Of a DNA stretch of 64,000 nucleotides, positions 1-9,417 are shown one piece after another. The stretch's first letter is position 1. Each line of letters starts with the position of its first letter. This DNA is from Bog-756 sp963777665 (GTDB taxonomy: Bacteria > Actinomycetota > Acidimicrobiia > Acidimicrobiales > RAAP-2): NCBI GenBank assembly GCA_963777665.1, contig CAVZRJ010000001.1, positions 1,116,001 through 1,180,000 on the forward strand, given 5' to 3'. Position numbers and translations under genes: made by a program. The notes beneath the pieces are model-generated. The model had not been told where the DNA came from. It saw only the letters and a list, made by a program, of their open reading frames with translations, and made no database searches.

Positions 1-65
1 CCGTCGGATCCCGCGAGGTCCCCTGCGACCAGCTGCCGGATCTGGAGAGCCAGCGATGCGGTCAT
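1..65 (-). CDS. Start of next Tad operon gene, probably CpaF/TadA ATPase (partial)
   Basis: Only the first 21 codons are in the window (MTASLALQIRQLVAGDLAGS...). The ATG at 65 overlaps the TGA of the upstream CpaE-like gene by four bases (ATGA), so the two are probably translationally coupled. In Tad/Flp pilus loci the gene after cpaE usually encodes the secretion ATPase CpaF/TadA, and that position is the only reason for this name. No ATPase motif is visible in the fragment. Confidence 0.4.
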   Translation of the reverse strand, partial: MTASLALQIRQLVAGDLAGSD

Positions 66-943
66 CGGAACGTCTGCTCTGACGCAGGGCGACCTCGGTC
101 ATGACGTGGATCGCTCCGTTGATCTTCCGGTCGGGAACGCCTCGGGAGTCCCCTCCGTCTGGAACGGGGTGATCGGGGGCCCTCCGCGCCAACTCCGGGA
201 GCCGAGTCCTGCACCGCATCGCCGCCACCGACAATCTGCAACAGACCGGCAGCCAGTCGGGACGAGGCAACCAGGAGTGCCGATCGGTGGAGTCGCCGGG
301 CGCGAGGGTCCGAGCCGCTTGCCACGGCCGCGGCAACCGGATCGTGGGGGATCTCACACATGAGGGGGATGCCGGTGAACGACGACAGGTGGCGAGCCCG
401 GTGCCCTCCGACGCCGATCACGGCCAACCCGATGGGTCCCGGGCAGGCGCCGACGAGTGCCGACGACTGCTCTCGGAGTTGCAAAGCCGATGCTGCGTCG
501 GCTCGCGCCACAACCACGACGGCGTCCGAGTGCTCCAGCCATGCTCCTGGTGTCGGCCGTTCTGCACCGACACGACCGAGGTCGACGAGGACGTCCCACG
601 ACTCGGCCTCGTCCTTGCCGACGGACCGAAGCGCGGTCCCTTCGGGACTCGTGGCAGCACGGACATCCGCCGGTCGGGCGGCGACGAGGACGTCCAGACC
701 TCCCGGGAGTTGTTGTAGGTGCTCCGCGATCGGCGACCCCGCGCCGTCCCGCCGGATCGACGCGGACAACGTGGCCCACCCACGCCTCGACGAGAGCGAG
801 AATCGTGCCGCAAGGTCACCCCCACTCACGTCGGCCTCGGCCACGAGAGCGCGGCGATGATCAGGCCAGGTGGCCCCGATGAGACAGGCAAGGGTGGTCA
901 CGCCAGGAGCGCCCTTGATCGAACAGATCGAGACGACGGTCAT
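62..943 (-). CDS. CpaE/MinD-like ATPase of Tad pilus system
   Basis: A 293-residue ParA/MinD-type P-loop protein. The deviant Walker A (KGAPGVTT) lies at residues 10-17 and is followed by an acidic segment (AEADVSGGDLA) and a later DVLVDLGRVG strand typical of this fold. In Tad/Flp loci CpaE/TadZ-like proteins localise the pilus machine at the membrane. I chose the ATG at 943, which puts the P-loop at the usual distance from the N-terminus; upstream codons look non-coding. The start lies 83 bases inside the 3' end of the cpaB-like gene and the stop overlaps the next gene by ATGA. The last 50 residues are Arg/Pro-rich and probably disordered. Confidence 0.78.
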   Translation of the reverse strand: MTVVSICSIKGAPGVTTLACLIGATWPDHRRALVAEADVSGGDLAARFSLSSRRGWATLSASIRRDGAGSPIAEHLQQLPGGLDVLVAARPADVRAATSPEGTALRSVGKDEAESWDVLVDLGRVGAERPTPGAWLEHSDAVVVVARADAASALQLREQSSALVGACPGPIGLAVIGVGGHRARHLSSFTGIPLMCEIPHDPVAAAVASGSDPRARRLHRSALLVASSRLAAGLLQIVGGGDAVQDSAPGVGAEGPRSPRSRRRGLPRRSRPEDQRSDPRHDRGRPASEQTFR

Positions 944-1724
944 GGTGCACCGGATCCGGAGGGGACGCGGTGGTTCCACTCCCGCCGCCCGGGAGCAGGA
1001 CAAGGCTCACCTGGCCAGCCGTTGCGGCAGTCGCTACCGCAGGGGCAAGGGTCGTAGGGATCTCGACCGAGACCAGGAGAGAGGCACTCGCCGTGGCGGA
1101 CGACGGCGTCCCGGTGGCGAAGATGGTCGCCGCGGGTACGAGGATCCCTGTGGCGGCGCTGCCGGCGGCTGCCGTGCTGCTCTCGGCGGTGGAAGGCGAC
1201 GCGCCGCCCGTCGGGACCGCCAGCGGTGCCCCCGGACTTGCGGTCTGGACGATCGTCACTGCATCGCCCGGTGAGAGTCCGGTTGCGGGGTACTGGCCGT
1301 CCTTGAGGGCGATCCCCACGACGGCGTCCCCGGACTCCAAGACAGGGGCGCTGGTGAGATCACCAGCCACCAGGAGCGATCCAGCGGGGATGGCCACCGA
1401 CGCACGCTTTCCGGCCAACTGCGAGGCGTCCGCGACGGGAATGGTCTCGACCCCGGACGGCACCGATACCTCCACCTGGCCCAGATTGGCTCCGGTGATC
1501 GACTGGCCCTGCCCGATGGTCCGGACGACGACGATGACGGCGGACTTGTGCCCGGCCGACGAGTAGATGGAAACGAACGCGGCGATGCTCGCGCAGACCA
1601 GGACCGACGAAGCCACAGCCACCAGGGGACGTCGTGAGCGCGGGGCGACCGGCGGACCGGTGCGTACTGCGGCCCCGTTTCCTACGGTATTCGGCGCCGG
1701 CGTCCTGTCGAGACGGGTGCTCAT
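861..1724 (-). CDS. CpaB/RcpC-like SAF-domain protein
   Basis: A 287-residue protein with a short basic cytoplasmic N-terminus, one membrane segment at about residues 32-57, and then an extracytoplasmic SAF domain (GQSITGANLGQVEVSV ... IPAGSLLVAGDL). SAF proteins of the CpaB/RcpC family sit next to the outer parts of Tad pili in other bacteria. It is followed by a Ser/Thr/Ala-rich linker and a second beta-rich segment. The ATG at 1724 overlaps the TGA of the preceding secreted-protein gene by four bases. The last 28 codons (from HHDRRLDLFDQ) are the start of the CpaE-like gene read in another frame, so this C-terminal tail is either an overlap product or the result of a lost stop codon. Confidence 0.72.
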   Translation of the reverse strand: MSTRLDRTPAPNTVGNGAAVRTGPPVAPRSRRPLVAVASSVLVCASIAAFVSIYSSAGHKSAVIVVVRTIGQGQSITGANLGQVEVSVPSGVETIPVADASQLAGKRASVAIPAGSLLVAGDLTSAPVLESGDAVVGIALKDGQYPATGLSPGDAVTIVQTASPGAPLAVPTGGASPSTAESSTAAAGSAATGILVPAATIFATGTPSSATASASLLVSVEIPTTLAPAVATAATAGQVSLVLLPGGGSGTTASPPDPVHHDRRLDLFDQGRSWRDHPCLSHRGHLA

Positions 1725-2632
1725 CGCCCGTCTGGGGTACCGATCGCCGCGCCGACGGCATCGACGCTCTCCACCTGCCCGACGCGGAGCAGTCCGGTCT
1801 GGCTGGTGAACAACGGGGGGAGGCGCCCCCCACCTGCCGCTCCGCTCGCCGACCAGGTGACCGACCAGGTGACGGTCGCCGTGATTGCGAAGGCACCGTC
1901 GTTCGGATTCCCGTCAGGCGAGGGTTGGCCGGCAGATGTGCGAGAGAATCGGTACGAGCAGTAGGTGGTCTGTCCAGCGGCCGGAACCAGGAGGTCGTAG
2001 GGGATACCCGGGCCGGAGCAGACCGTCAGCCCTCCGTCTCCCGTGGACCATGCCACTGAGACTGGCGTCGCCACTGCCGTGGCCGAGACGGAGCCGACCG
2101 TGGCCGTCACCGCGTCGGCGTGCCACAACAACGCGTCGATCCACAACCAGACCGACAGGTTGACGACAGCGGTGCCGGCCGGATCGCTCTGGATCACTGG
2201 CCGAGGCAGGACCAGTGAGCTCTCCGCCTGCAGGGCGAGGGCGTGGGGATCCACCGGAGGCACCGTCCCGACGGGTTGCGCGCCGGGTTGCGAGCTGAAC
2301 CACTCGGTCTGGGTCCACTGCGCCCCGGTCACACGATTGTCACAGGTCACCGAGTACCAGGCGCCCGGCATCGGGCCACCGGGAAGCATCCCCCCGTCGT
2401 TGTTGAGGGCCAGGTAGGTGGAGACACACGACCACGGGCCCGGGGACGGGGCAGTCCCTGAAGGCGAACCGCCACGCGGTTGGCCCGGTGAACCGCTCGA
2501 ACCGCTGGCAGCAGACGCGCCCACCGAGACCGTCGCGCCCGGACCTTCGCCCGCCGACGCACCAGCGCCGGCTCGACCAGGTGCGATGATCAGGGCACTT
2601 CCGACCCCCGCAAGGGACCCGACCAACCTCAC
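1721..2632 (-). CDS. Secreted Trp-rich protein of Tad operon, function unknown
   Basis: The product has 303 residues. The GTG at 2632 forms a GTGA overlap with the stop of the lipoprotein gene, which fixes the start although the reading frame stays open further upstream. It begins with a signal-peptide-like segment (MRLVGSLAGVGSALIIAPG) and continues with a Gly/Ser/Pro linker and a beta-rich region holding several Trp and Cys residues (spaced like disulfide partners). I do not recognise the family. Its place between a lipoprotein and a CpaB-like gene, with overlaps on both sides, suggests a cell-surface part of the pilus apparatus. Confidence 0.65.
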   Translation of the reverse strand: MRLVGSLAGVGSALIIAPGRAGAGASAGEGPGATVSVGASAASGSSGSPGQPRGGSPSGTAPSPGPWSCVSTYLALNNDGGMLPGGPMPGAWYSVTCDNRVTGAQWTQTEWFSSQPGAQPVGTVPPVDPHALALQAESSLVLPRPVIQSDPAGTAVVNLSVWLWIDALLWHADAVTATVGSVSATAVATPVSVAWSTGDGGLTVCSGPGIPYDLLVPAAGQTTYCSYRFSRTSAGQPSPDGNPNDGAFAITATVTWSVTWSASGAAGGGRLPPLFTSQTGLLRVGQVESVDAVGAAIGTPDGR

Positions 2633-3246
2633 GACACGGTGCACGAGGAGTCCCGAACGGTCTGATCCGTCAACTTCCAACCGGACGCGGTCAACCTCAG
2701 GAGCGAGGTGAACGATTCGTCGGCGATCTGACCGAGGATCCCTTGGACAGGAACGCGGGACGCCTTGTTCACCGTGATCTCGCTGTCGTGGAGGCAAGCC
2801 CGGACGGTCGCCGTACCACCGGGACCGACCTGGACTTGCGGGACCCCCCATGTCGGCGTGCCTTCGGCCACGTCGCCCGCGTTCCGCATGTCGGTGAGCG
2901 CGGAGACGCTGACGTCCAGCTGGGGCCGGAGCATGGTGGCCGCCAGATCCGGCTCGTGCGGATCGGCGGTGAGTGCCGCCACCTCGAACGCCTGCTGCGC
3001 CGCCATCCAGGCGGAAAGAACCTCTTCGACAGTCGGATCGACCGCCGGATCCTGGGAGTCGACAGGAGTGGTCCCGGGATGCTCCACACCGACCGGGGCC
3101 TCGAGCGCGGTGATACCGCCGCCGTCGCCGGACGTCCGTGAGACAGCCGAGCAGCCCGTCAACATCATCGGAAGAGCGACGACGACCGGAAGGAGCCGGC
3201 GGCCCGCGGACCCGAATCTGTGGCGGCTGAGGCGGTCCCGATGCAT
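2629..3246 (-). CDS. Putative lipoprotein, first gene of Tad operon
   Basis: A 205-residue exported protein. The N-terminus has Arg residues, a hydrophobic stretch and a lipobox LTGC with the lipid-attachment Cys at about residue 32. The mature part carries a helical region (VEEVLSAWMAAQQAFEVAAL) and a compact C-terminal domain with two Cys, resembling small actinobacterial lipoproteins with an NTF2-like shape; that fold is inference. The ATG at 3246 places the signal peptide correctly; in-frame codons upstream do not look coding. It heads a run of overlapping genes, so the operon promoter should lie just upstream, where a perfect inverted repeat is found at 3289-3307. Confidence 0.7.
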   Translation of the reverse strand: MHRDRLSRHRFGSAGRRLLPVVVALPMMLTGCSAVSRTSGDGGGITALEAPVGVEHPGTTPVDSQDPAVDPTVEEVLSAWMAAQQAFEVAALTADPHEPDLAATMLRPQLDVSVSALTDMRNAGDVAEGTPTWGVPQVQVGPGGTATVRACLHDSEITVNKASRVPVQGILGQIADESFTSLLRLTASGWKLTDQTVRDSSCTVS

Positions 3247-3288
3247 GCCGAGCGACCCTAAGAAGTCGCCGTGGAATCGGCAACGAAG

Positions 3289-3307
3289 ATTGCACTGGGT
3301 GTGCAAT
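3289..3307. promoter_or_regulatory. Perfect inverted repeat upstream of Tad operon
   Basis: The 7-base arms ATTGCAC and GTGCAAT are separated by TGGGT. The repeat lies 43 bases upstream of the lipoprotein start codon, in an AT-richer patch. Position and symmetry suit an operator for the pilus operon. No regulator was identified, and a short hairpin in an untranslated leader would look the same. Confidence 0.4.
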
Positions 3308-3763
3308 TTTGTGTCCGGGTGATCGGCTACTCCGAGGAGCGGTCCGGACCGGCGATCGCGGTTGCCGACGTGGCGAAGGGACACTCCGTCACGGTGCGCA
3401 TTCCACCTTGCCGACAGCCTTGCTGGCAACCTTGCTCGGGGCGTCCGGACCGGAACCGCGCCGGTACACCGTCGGCTTGCACGGATATTTCCGTTCTCCG
3501 ACAAGGGATTGTCCTCCACGTGACCGAACACGGAACGACGCCATGAGTCGGCCGGGACGCAAGTGACGCTGGATGGACAGCACGGACTCGGGGACCCCGC
3601 GCCGGCGCGATGGACGCGGGAACGGTGTGGGAGTCGCTCCGATGGGGGCTGCAGTTACCCGTGACGCAGGGTGGCGACCAGGTCACGTGGTGCGTTCGAC
3701 ACTCAACGGTCACTCGATCAAGACCGGGTCGGGTCGACGTCGTGGTCGACCTGACGGGACAGC
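3308..3763. other. Intergenic region without recognisable gene
   Basis: About 450 bases between the divergent Tad operon and the next genes. Open frames exist on both strands, but none has a family resemblance, a ribosome binding site or consistent codon use. It probably holds the upstream part of the Tad promoter. Confidence 0.4.
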
Positions 3764-3967
3764 TCAGGTGGCCGGTCCCGCTGCGGCCACCGGGGCGGTC
3801 GCCTCCGCGTCGGGGACGGAGCCGGTGACCTGTTTGGCGCTCAGCTTGACCGCCTTCACCGCGCTCGTCGCACCGGTCTGCAGGATGATGGCGACGAAGG
3901 CGACGGAACTGGCCGGCCAGAACCTCCCTCCGGGTGGTGCGAGCTGCGGGTCCGGGCTCACCGTCAT
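3764..3967 (-). CDS. Small single-pass membrane protein (hypothetical)
   Basis: A 67-residue frame with strongly GC-rich third codon positions. A good ribosome binding site (AGGGGA) lies 6-7 bases before the ATG at 3967. A hydrophobic segment at about residues 20-40 (ASSVAFVAIILQTGATSAVK) is followed by an Ala/Pro-rich tail. I do not recognise the family. It is divergent from ettA and close to the Tad operon but is not an obvious Flp pilin, lacking a prepilin cleavage motif. Codon pattern and ribosome binding site are the only support. Confidence 0.4.
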   Translation of the reverse strand: MTVSPDPQLAPPGGRFWPASSVAFVAIILQTGATSAVKAVKLSAKQVTGSVPDAEATAPVAAAGPAT

Positions 3968-4142
3968 TCGGGTCCCCTCGCGACCCATCGCCAGGCGAAC
4001 CGTCGAGGCACCGCACCGCCCAATTCCGGCCGGAACGGCGGGGTGCTCACTCGCTCTGGGTACCCACCCCAATCGATGGGTGAACGGCGGCGTCGGATCC
4101 TGCGGGGTCCGTCTGCCTCCCCGGGGCTGCAACACTGGGGGC

Positions 4143-5822
<1,680 letters not shown>

Positions 5823-5833
5823 GGGCACGAGCC

Positions 5834-6886
5834 GTGAGCACGCCGCCACGTTCCCACCGGGCCTTTGCCAGCGACAACTGGGCAGGCGTCCACCCCGACG
5901 TCCTGGACGCCATCGCACGGGCAAACGAGGGCCACTCCCCCGCGTACGGCGCGGATGCGACGACGCAGGACGCCCTCGAGCTCTTCCGCCGCCACTTCGG
6001 GCCGGAGGCCGAGGTCTACTTCACCTTCAACGGTACCGGGGCCAACGTCGTGGGGCTGCAGTCCCTCCTCCGCCCGTACGAGTCAGTGATCTGCGCGTCC
6101 GGTGCGCACATCAGCGTGGACGAGTGCGGCGCCCCGGAGCGGTTCCTCGGCTCGAAGCTGCTGACGGTGGACTCCCCGGACGGCAAGCTCAACCCCGAGC
6201 TGGCCGCAACGGTCGCCGGAGGCGCGGGCGACGAGCATCACGTGCAACCCCGGGTCGTCTCCATCACCCAGTCCACCGAGGTGGGCACCTGTTACACGGT
6301 CGACGAGATCGCGGCGCTCGCCCACTGGGCCCATGCCCGAGAGATGCTGCTCCATCTCGACGGGGCCCGGCTCGCCAACGCAGCGGCCTCCCTCGGAGTC
6401 GACCTCGGCGCTTTCGGCGCGGCCGCCGGCGTCGACGTCCTCTCGTTCGGGGGGACCAAGAACGGCGCGCTCGGGGCCGAGGCCGTCATCACCTTCCGGT
6501 CGGACGCAGCCACCGGTCTTCGCTTCATCCGCAAACAGTCGATGCAGCTGGCGTCCAAGATGCGCTTCGTGGCCGCCCAGTTCGTCGCCCTACTGTCCGA
6601 CGACCTCTGGCTGCGGAACGCCGGGCACGCCAACGCCATGGCCCGGAGGCTGGCCGAAGGCGCCGGTGCGGTGCCGAGGGTGGTGCTTGCCCACCCCGTC
6701 CAGGCCAACGGCGTGTTCGCCCGGCTCCCCCGATCGGTCATCGAGGAGCTCCAGACGCAATTCCCCTTTTACGTCTGGGACGAGGCCACCGGCGTCGTGC
6801 GGTGGATGACCTCGTTCGACACCACGCCGGCCGATGTGGACGGATTCGTGAGCCGCATCGCCGAGGTGGTGGCGCGGCACGCCTAG
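5834..6886 (+). CDS. Low-specificity L-threonine aldolase
   Basis: A 350-residue PLP enzyme of the aminotransferase-fold beta-eliminating-lyase group that cleaves L-threonine/allo-threonine to glycine and acetaldehyde. Visible hallmarks are the N-terminal FASDNWAGVHPDVLDAI, the cofactor-binding HLDGARLANA, and SFGGTKNGALGAEA with the PLP lysine at about residue 209. The GTG at 5834, 11 bases after ettA, agrees with the family N-terminus, so the pair is probably co-transcribed. Substrate preference cannot be read from sequence. Confidence 0.88.
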   Translation: MSTPPRSHRAFASDNWAGVHPDVLDAIARANEGHSPAYGADATTQDALELFRRHFGPEAEVYFTFNGTGANVVGLQSLLRPYESVICASGAHISVDECGAPERFLGSKLLTVDSPDGKLNPELAATVAGGAGDEHHVQPRVVSITQSTEVGTCYTVDEIAALAHWAHAREMLLHLDGARLANAAASLGVDLGAFGAAAGVDVLSFGGTKNGALGAEAVITFRSDAATGLRFIRKQSMQLASKMRFVAAQFVALLSDDLWLRNAGHANAMARRLAEGAGAVPRVVLAHPVQANGVFARLPRSVIEELQTQFPFYVWDEATGVVRWMTSFDTTPADVDGFVSRIAEVVARHA

Positions 6887-6903
6887 CGCGGCTGTCCGGC
6901 CGG

Positions 6904-7707
6904 TCAGGCCGCTGGACGACCGGGTCCGGGCGGGCCGGCGAAGGCCTGGGCGATCGCCATCCACTCCCGGGCCGCCTCGCCGGACAGCACCAGCCCGGTG
7001 TCGGCGACGTTGCGTCGTTGGGTGACCACGAGGCAGAACTCGAGTGCGGGGCCCTCGACAATGGAGGCCCGCGCACCGCCGTCGCCCTCCCCGATCTCCC
7101 ACCGCCACTCCTCGCCGGAGGGACCCGAGAGGACCACCTCGATCCGATCGGGCGGCACAGGCATCCCGTGGACGAGATACGAGAATGGCCGTGCCCGCAC
7201 GCCGACCTGGGCGATGTGCCGGAGGCGGTCGGTCGGCACGCGGACCGATCCAAACGCATCGGCCACGTCCTGGCCGTGCGCCCAGGTCTCCATCAGCCGT
7301 GCCGAGACGAAGGAGAGCACGCTCATCGGCGGTCCGAACCAGGGGACGCGGACCGACGGGTCGGCACGGGCGAACGCCGCCGTCATCCCCTTGTGGGCTC
7401 CGCCCCACCAGGCCAGTAGCCCGTCACCTCGGAGAGCGCGGCCACGGGCGAGATGGACCTCCATAGGGTCCCCAGTGCTCGCCAGGAGCGTCTCGGCGGT
7501 GCGTGCGAACACATCGGGCTCGGCCATGGCCAGGCGGCCCGCGTCGTCGAAGTAGGCCAGATGGCTGATCTGGTCACGCACGGCCCACCCATCGGCCGGA
7601 GTGGGCCGATCCCACTCCGGTGAGTCGTCGGCGAGCCCCGAGACACGGCCGCGGAGGTCCTCGTACTCGGCGTCGAGGTCAACCAGGAGCCCGGGGAGCA
7701 CGGTCAT
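6904..7707 (-). CDS. DinB-like metal-binding protein (TIGR03084 type)
   Basis: A 267-residue protein of the mycothiol-dependent maleylpyruvate isomerase-like / DinB superfamily, best matching the actinobacterial TIGR03084 group. The N-terminal helical domain carries the conserved metal-site His residues (DQISHLAYFDD and METWAHGQDVADA), and the C-terminal half is a beta-rich SCP2-like region. Members are thought to be thiol-dependent transferases or metal-binding proteins, but most are uncharacterised, so the reaction is unknown. It is convergent with the threonine aldolase gene, with 17 bases between the stops. Confidence 0.75.
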   Translation of the reverse strand: MTVLPGLLVDLDAEYEDLRGRVSGLADDSPEWDRPTPADGWAVRDQISHLAYFDDAGRLAMAEPDVFARTAETLLASTGDPMEVHLARGRALRGDGLLAWWGGAHKGMTAAFARADPSVRVPWFGPPMSVLSFVSARLMETWAHGQDVADAFGSVRVPTDRLRHIAQVGVRARPFSYLVHGMPVPPDRIEVVLSGPSGEEWRWEIGEGDGGARASIVEGPALEFCLVVTQRRNVADTGLVLSGEAAREWMAIAQAFAGPPGPGRPAA

Positions 7708-7748
7708 TCCGTCGAGGCTACGGCACAGCTGTCATGGCTGTCGGACGA

Positions 7749-8042
7749 TCAGTCGGCCTCGAGCCAGGTGCGGGTGGCGTCGAGCACCTCGACTTCGGGA
7801 TGCGACCAGACGTACCGCTCCACCGAATCCAGGAGCGCCCCCACTTGCCCATGCTCACCCGAGACGGCAGCGAATCCGAGTTCGGTGCGCTGCCACTGGT
7901 CCTGATATCCCACCTCTGCCGCGGCCACCCCGAACCTCGACCGGCAGCCGTCGACGAGGTGCTTGACGACTGCCCTCTTCTCCTTGAGGGACCGTGCCGA
8001 GGGAATGCGCAGGTCGAGCGAGAGGGCACAGGCGTGGAGCAC
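7749..8042 (-). CDS. DUF503 family protein
   Basis: A 97-residue protein matching the DUF503 (YlxP-like) pattern over its whole length: LRIPSARSLKEKRAVVKHL, then AAAEVGYQDQWQRTELGFA, then a C-terminal helix. Homologues are often near rbfA/infB and are suspected to work in ribosome maturation, but no function is proven. The GTG at 8042 matches the family N-terminus, although a GGAGG lies unusually close; an ATG at 8108 would add 22 residues unlike the family. Confidence 0.72.
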   Translation of the reverse strand: MLHACALSLDLRIPSARSLKEKRAVVKHLVDGCRSRFGVAAAEVGYQDQWQRTELGFAAVSGEHGQVGALLDSVERYVWSHPEVEVLDATRTWLEAD

Positions 8043-8192
8043 CCTCCAAGAATGGCGTGGCGGGGACGCCACTGTCGCGGCGCGGCGGACGCGGGGGTGC
8101 CCCGGCACATTGGGGAGGCGTGCCGGGGCACCGGGACCTCGTGGGGACCCCGGCCGGTTCCAGGGAACCGTCGCCGGAGTTGCTCCCCAGGG

Positions 8193-9083
8193 TCAGAACG
8201 TCGAGCTGCCCGATGTCGGGCTGCTCGAGCTACCGGACGACGAGCTGCCGCTCGTGCTGCCGCTCCACGGACCTGGTCCACCGAAGCCTCCAGGGCCTGG
8301 GGCGCCGTTGGGCGGGCGGGCGCCGTTGGGCGGGCCGCCAATGGCCACCTTGGTGGCGGTCACGGTGTTGGCGGTGTCGGTACCGAAGACCGCCACGTGG
8401 GCACCGACGGTCACATCCGCGATCGAGGGCGAGGTCTTCTCACGGTCGAGGTAGGTCGTCGACGAGTCCACGTCGACCGTGACGGTCGTGCCGTCCGGAG
8501 TGGTGAGGGTGAAGGTGCCGGTGCCGAGCGACTTGACCGTGCCCACGGCAGCGGGAGGCGTCCCACCGAAGGGTGGCATACCGGCACCCGGGGCGCCGTT
8601 GGGCGGCCCGCCAATGGCCACCTTGGTGGCAGTCACCGTGTTGGCGGTGTCGGTGCCGAAGACTGCCACGTGGGCACCGACGGTCACATCCGCGATCGAG
8701 GGCGAAAACTTCCCGCGGTCGAGGTAGGTCGTCGACGAGTCCACGTCGACCGTGACGGTCGTGCCATCCGGAGTGGTGAGGGTGAAGGTGCCGGTGCCGA
8801 GCGACTTGACCGTGCCCACGGCTGCGGGAGGCGTGCCACCGAAGGATGGCATGCCGGCCGGGTTGGGTGGGACACCGGCGGGGGTGGCGCTGCCGGGTGC
8901 CGTCGAGGAGGAGGGCGAGGTGGACGTGGCTGCATTGGCGACAGCGCCGCCACTCACCGCGAGCCCGAGAGCAACGGCTGCTGCCGTGGTGACTCGGACG
9001 CCGCGCCGACGCTTCTGACTCACGAAGGGGAATGGATCTGAGGCGGAAGCGGACATCGCCGCCTCGTCGTGATTGATGCTCAT
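8193..9083 (-). CDS. Secreted protein with two near-identical DUF5666 domains
   Basis: A 296-residue exported protein. A cytoplasmic N-terminus of about 28 residues precedes a signal segment (TTAAAVALGLAVSGGAVANA), a Pro/Ser/Thr linker, two tandem beta-barrel DUF5666 repeats of 91 residues each (core VGTVKSLGTGTFTLTTPDG ... FGTDTANTVTATKVAIGG), and a Gly/Ser-rich tail. DUF5666 is an OB-like domain common in secreted actinobacterial proteins and has no known ligand. The two copies differ at only a few residues (for example RGKFSPS versus REKTSPS), implying a very recent internal duplication. The gene stands alone, with a 334-base upstream gap. Confidence 0.75.
   Translation of the reverse strand: MSINHDEAAMSASASDPFPFVSQKRRRGVRVTTAAAVALGLAVSGGAVANAATSTSPSSSTAPGSATPAGVPPNPAGMPSFGGTPPAAVGTVKSLGTGTFTLTTPDGTTVTVDVDSSTTYLDRGKFSPSIADVTVGAHVAVFGTDTANTVTATKVAIGGPPNGAPGAGMPPFGGTPPAAVGTVKSLGTGTFTLTTPDGTTVTVDVDSSTTYLDREKTSPSIADVTVGAHVAVFGTDTANTVTATKVAIGGPPNGARPPNGAPGPGGFGGPGPWSGSTSGSSSSGSSSSPTSGSSTF
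8329..8852. repeat. Tandem 273-bp DNA duplication inside the DUF5666 gene
   Basis: Two copies with a period of 273 bases (91 codons), at about 8329-8579 and 8602-8852, differ by only scattered substitutions. They encode the two DUF5666 domains. Near identity at silent sites shows that duplication or gene conversion is recent. Confidence 0.85.
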
Positions 9084-9383
9084 CTCATGCTCCTTGTTCG
9101 GGGTTCGGAGGTGTTTGCTGTTCGGCTGCTACAGGAGTCAGCTTCGAACGTGCACCTGTGCCCATCCTGAGAAGGAGGAAAGCCGCTCCTTGGAGTGCAG
9201 CGTCTCGGAGCCCCGCTGGACAGCGCCCGGTGCTGCGACACCCCGGCGGGGGACTCGAACCATCACACGGGTCACGGTTCCTAGCCTCAGCAGCTCCGGA
9301 AAGCGAGCCCGATTAGGCGCTTGACCTGCTCTTGCGCCGCTAAGCACATCCGGTGCAATCCTTGTCACACCATTACCTTAGTT
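9084..9383. other. Intergenic region, divergent promoters
   Basis: Between the DUF5666 gene (minus) and the Fic gene (plus). No protein-coding frame with support was found. A stretch at 9225-9345 faintly recalls a tRNA T-arm on the minus strand, but its stems do not pair. GC content falls towards 9360, marking the entry into the accessory stretch. Confidence 0.4.
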
Positions 9384-9402
9384 AGGGTTGTAAGATAACC
9401 CT
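9384..9402. promoter_or_regulatory. Inverted repeat operator candidate upstream of Fic gene
   Basis: AGGGTT and AACCCT are separated by seven bases (GTAAGAT), and a further AGGGTTAT lies at the start of the coding region near 9423. The repeat ends 15 bases before the ATG and just before the AAGGAGA ribosome binding site, so a bound protein would block initiation. The winged-helix C-terminus of the Fic protein is an obvious candidate for autoregulation, which is inference. Confidence 0.45.
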
Positions 9403-9417
9403 TATTAAGGAGAGACT

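Noticed and set aside
9225..9345. tRNA-like stretch on the minus strand (GGTTCGAGTCC-type T-loop)
   Set aside because: The putative T-stem does not pair (GATGG against CCCCC), no matching acceptor or anticodon stem was found, so it is not called as a tRNA or att remnant.
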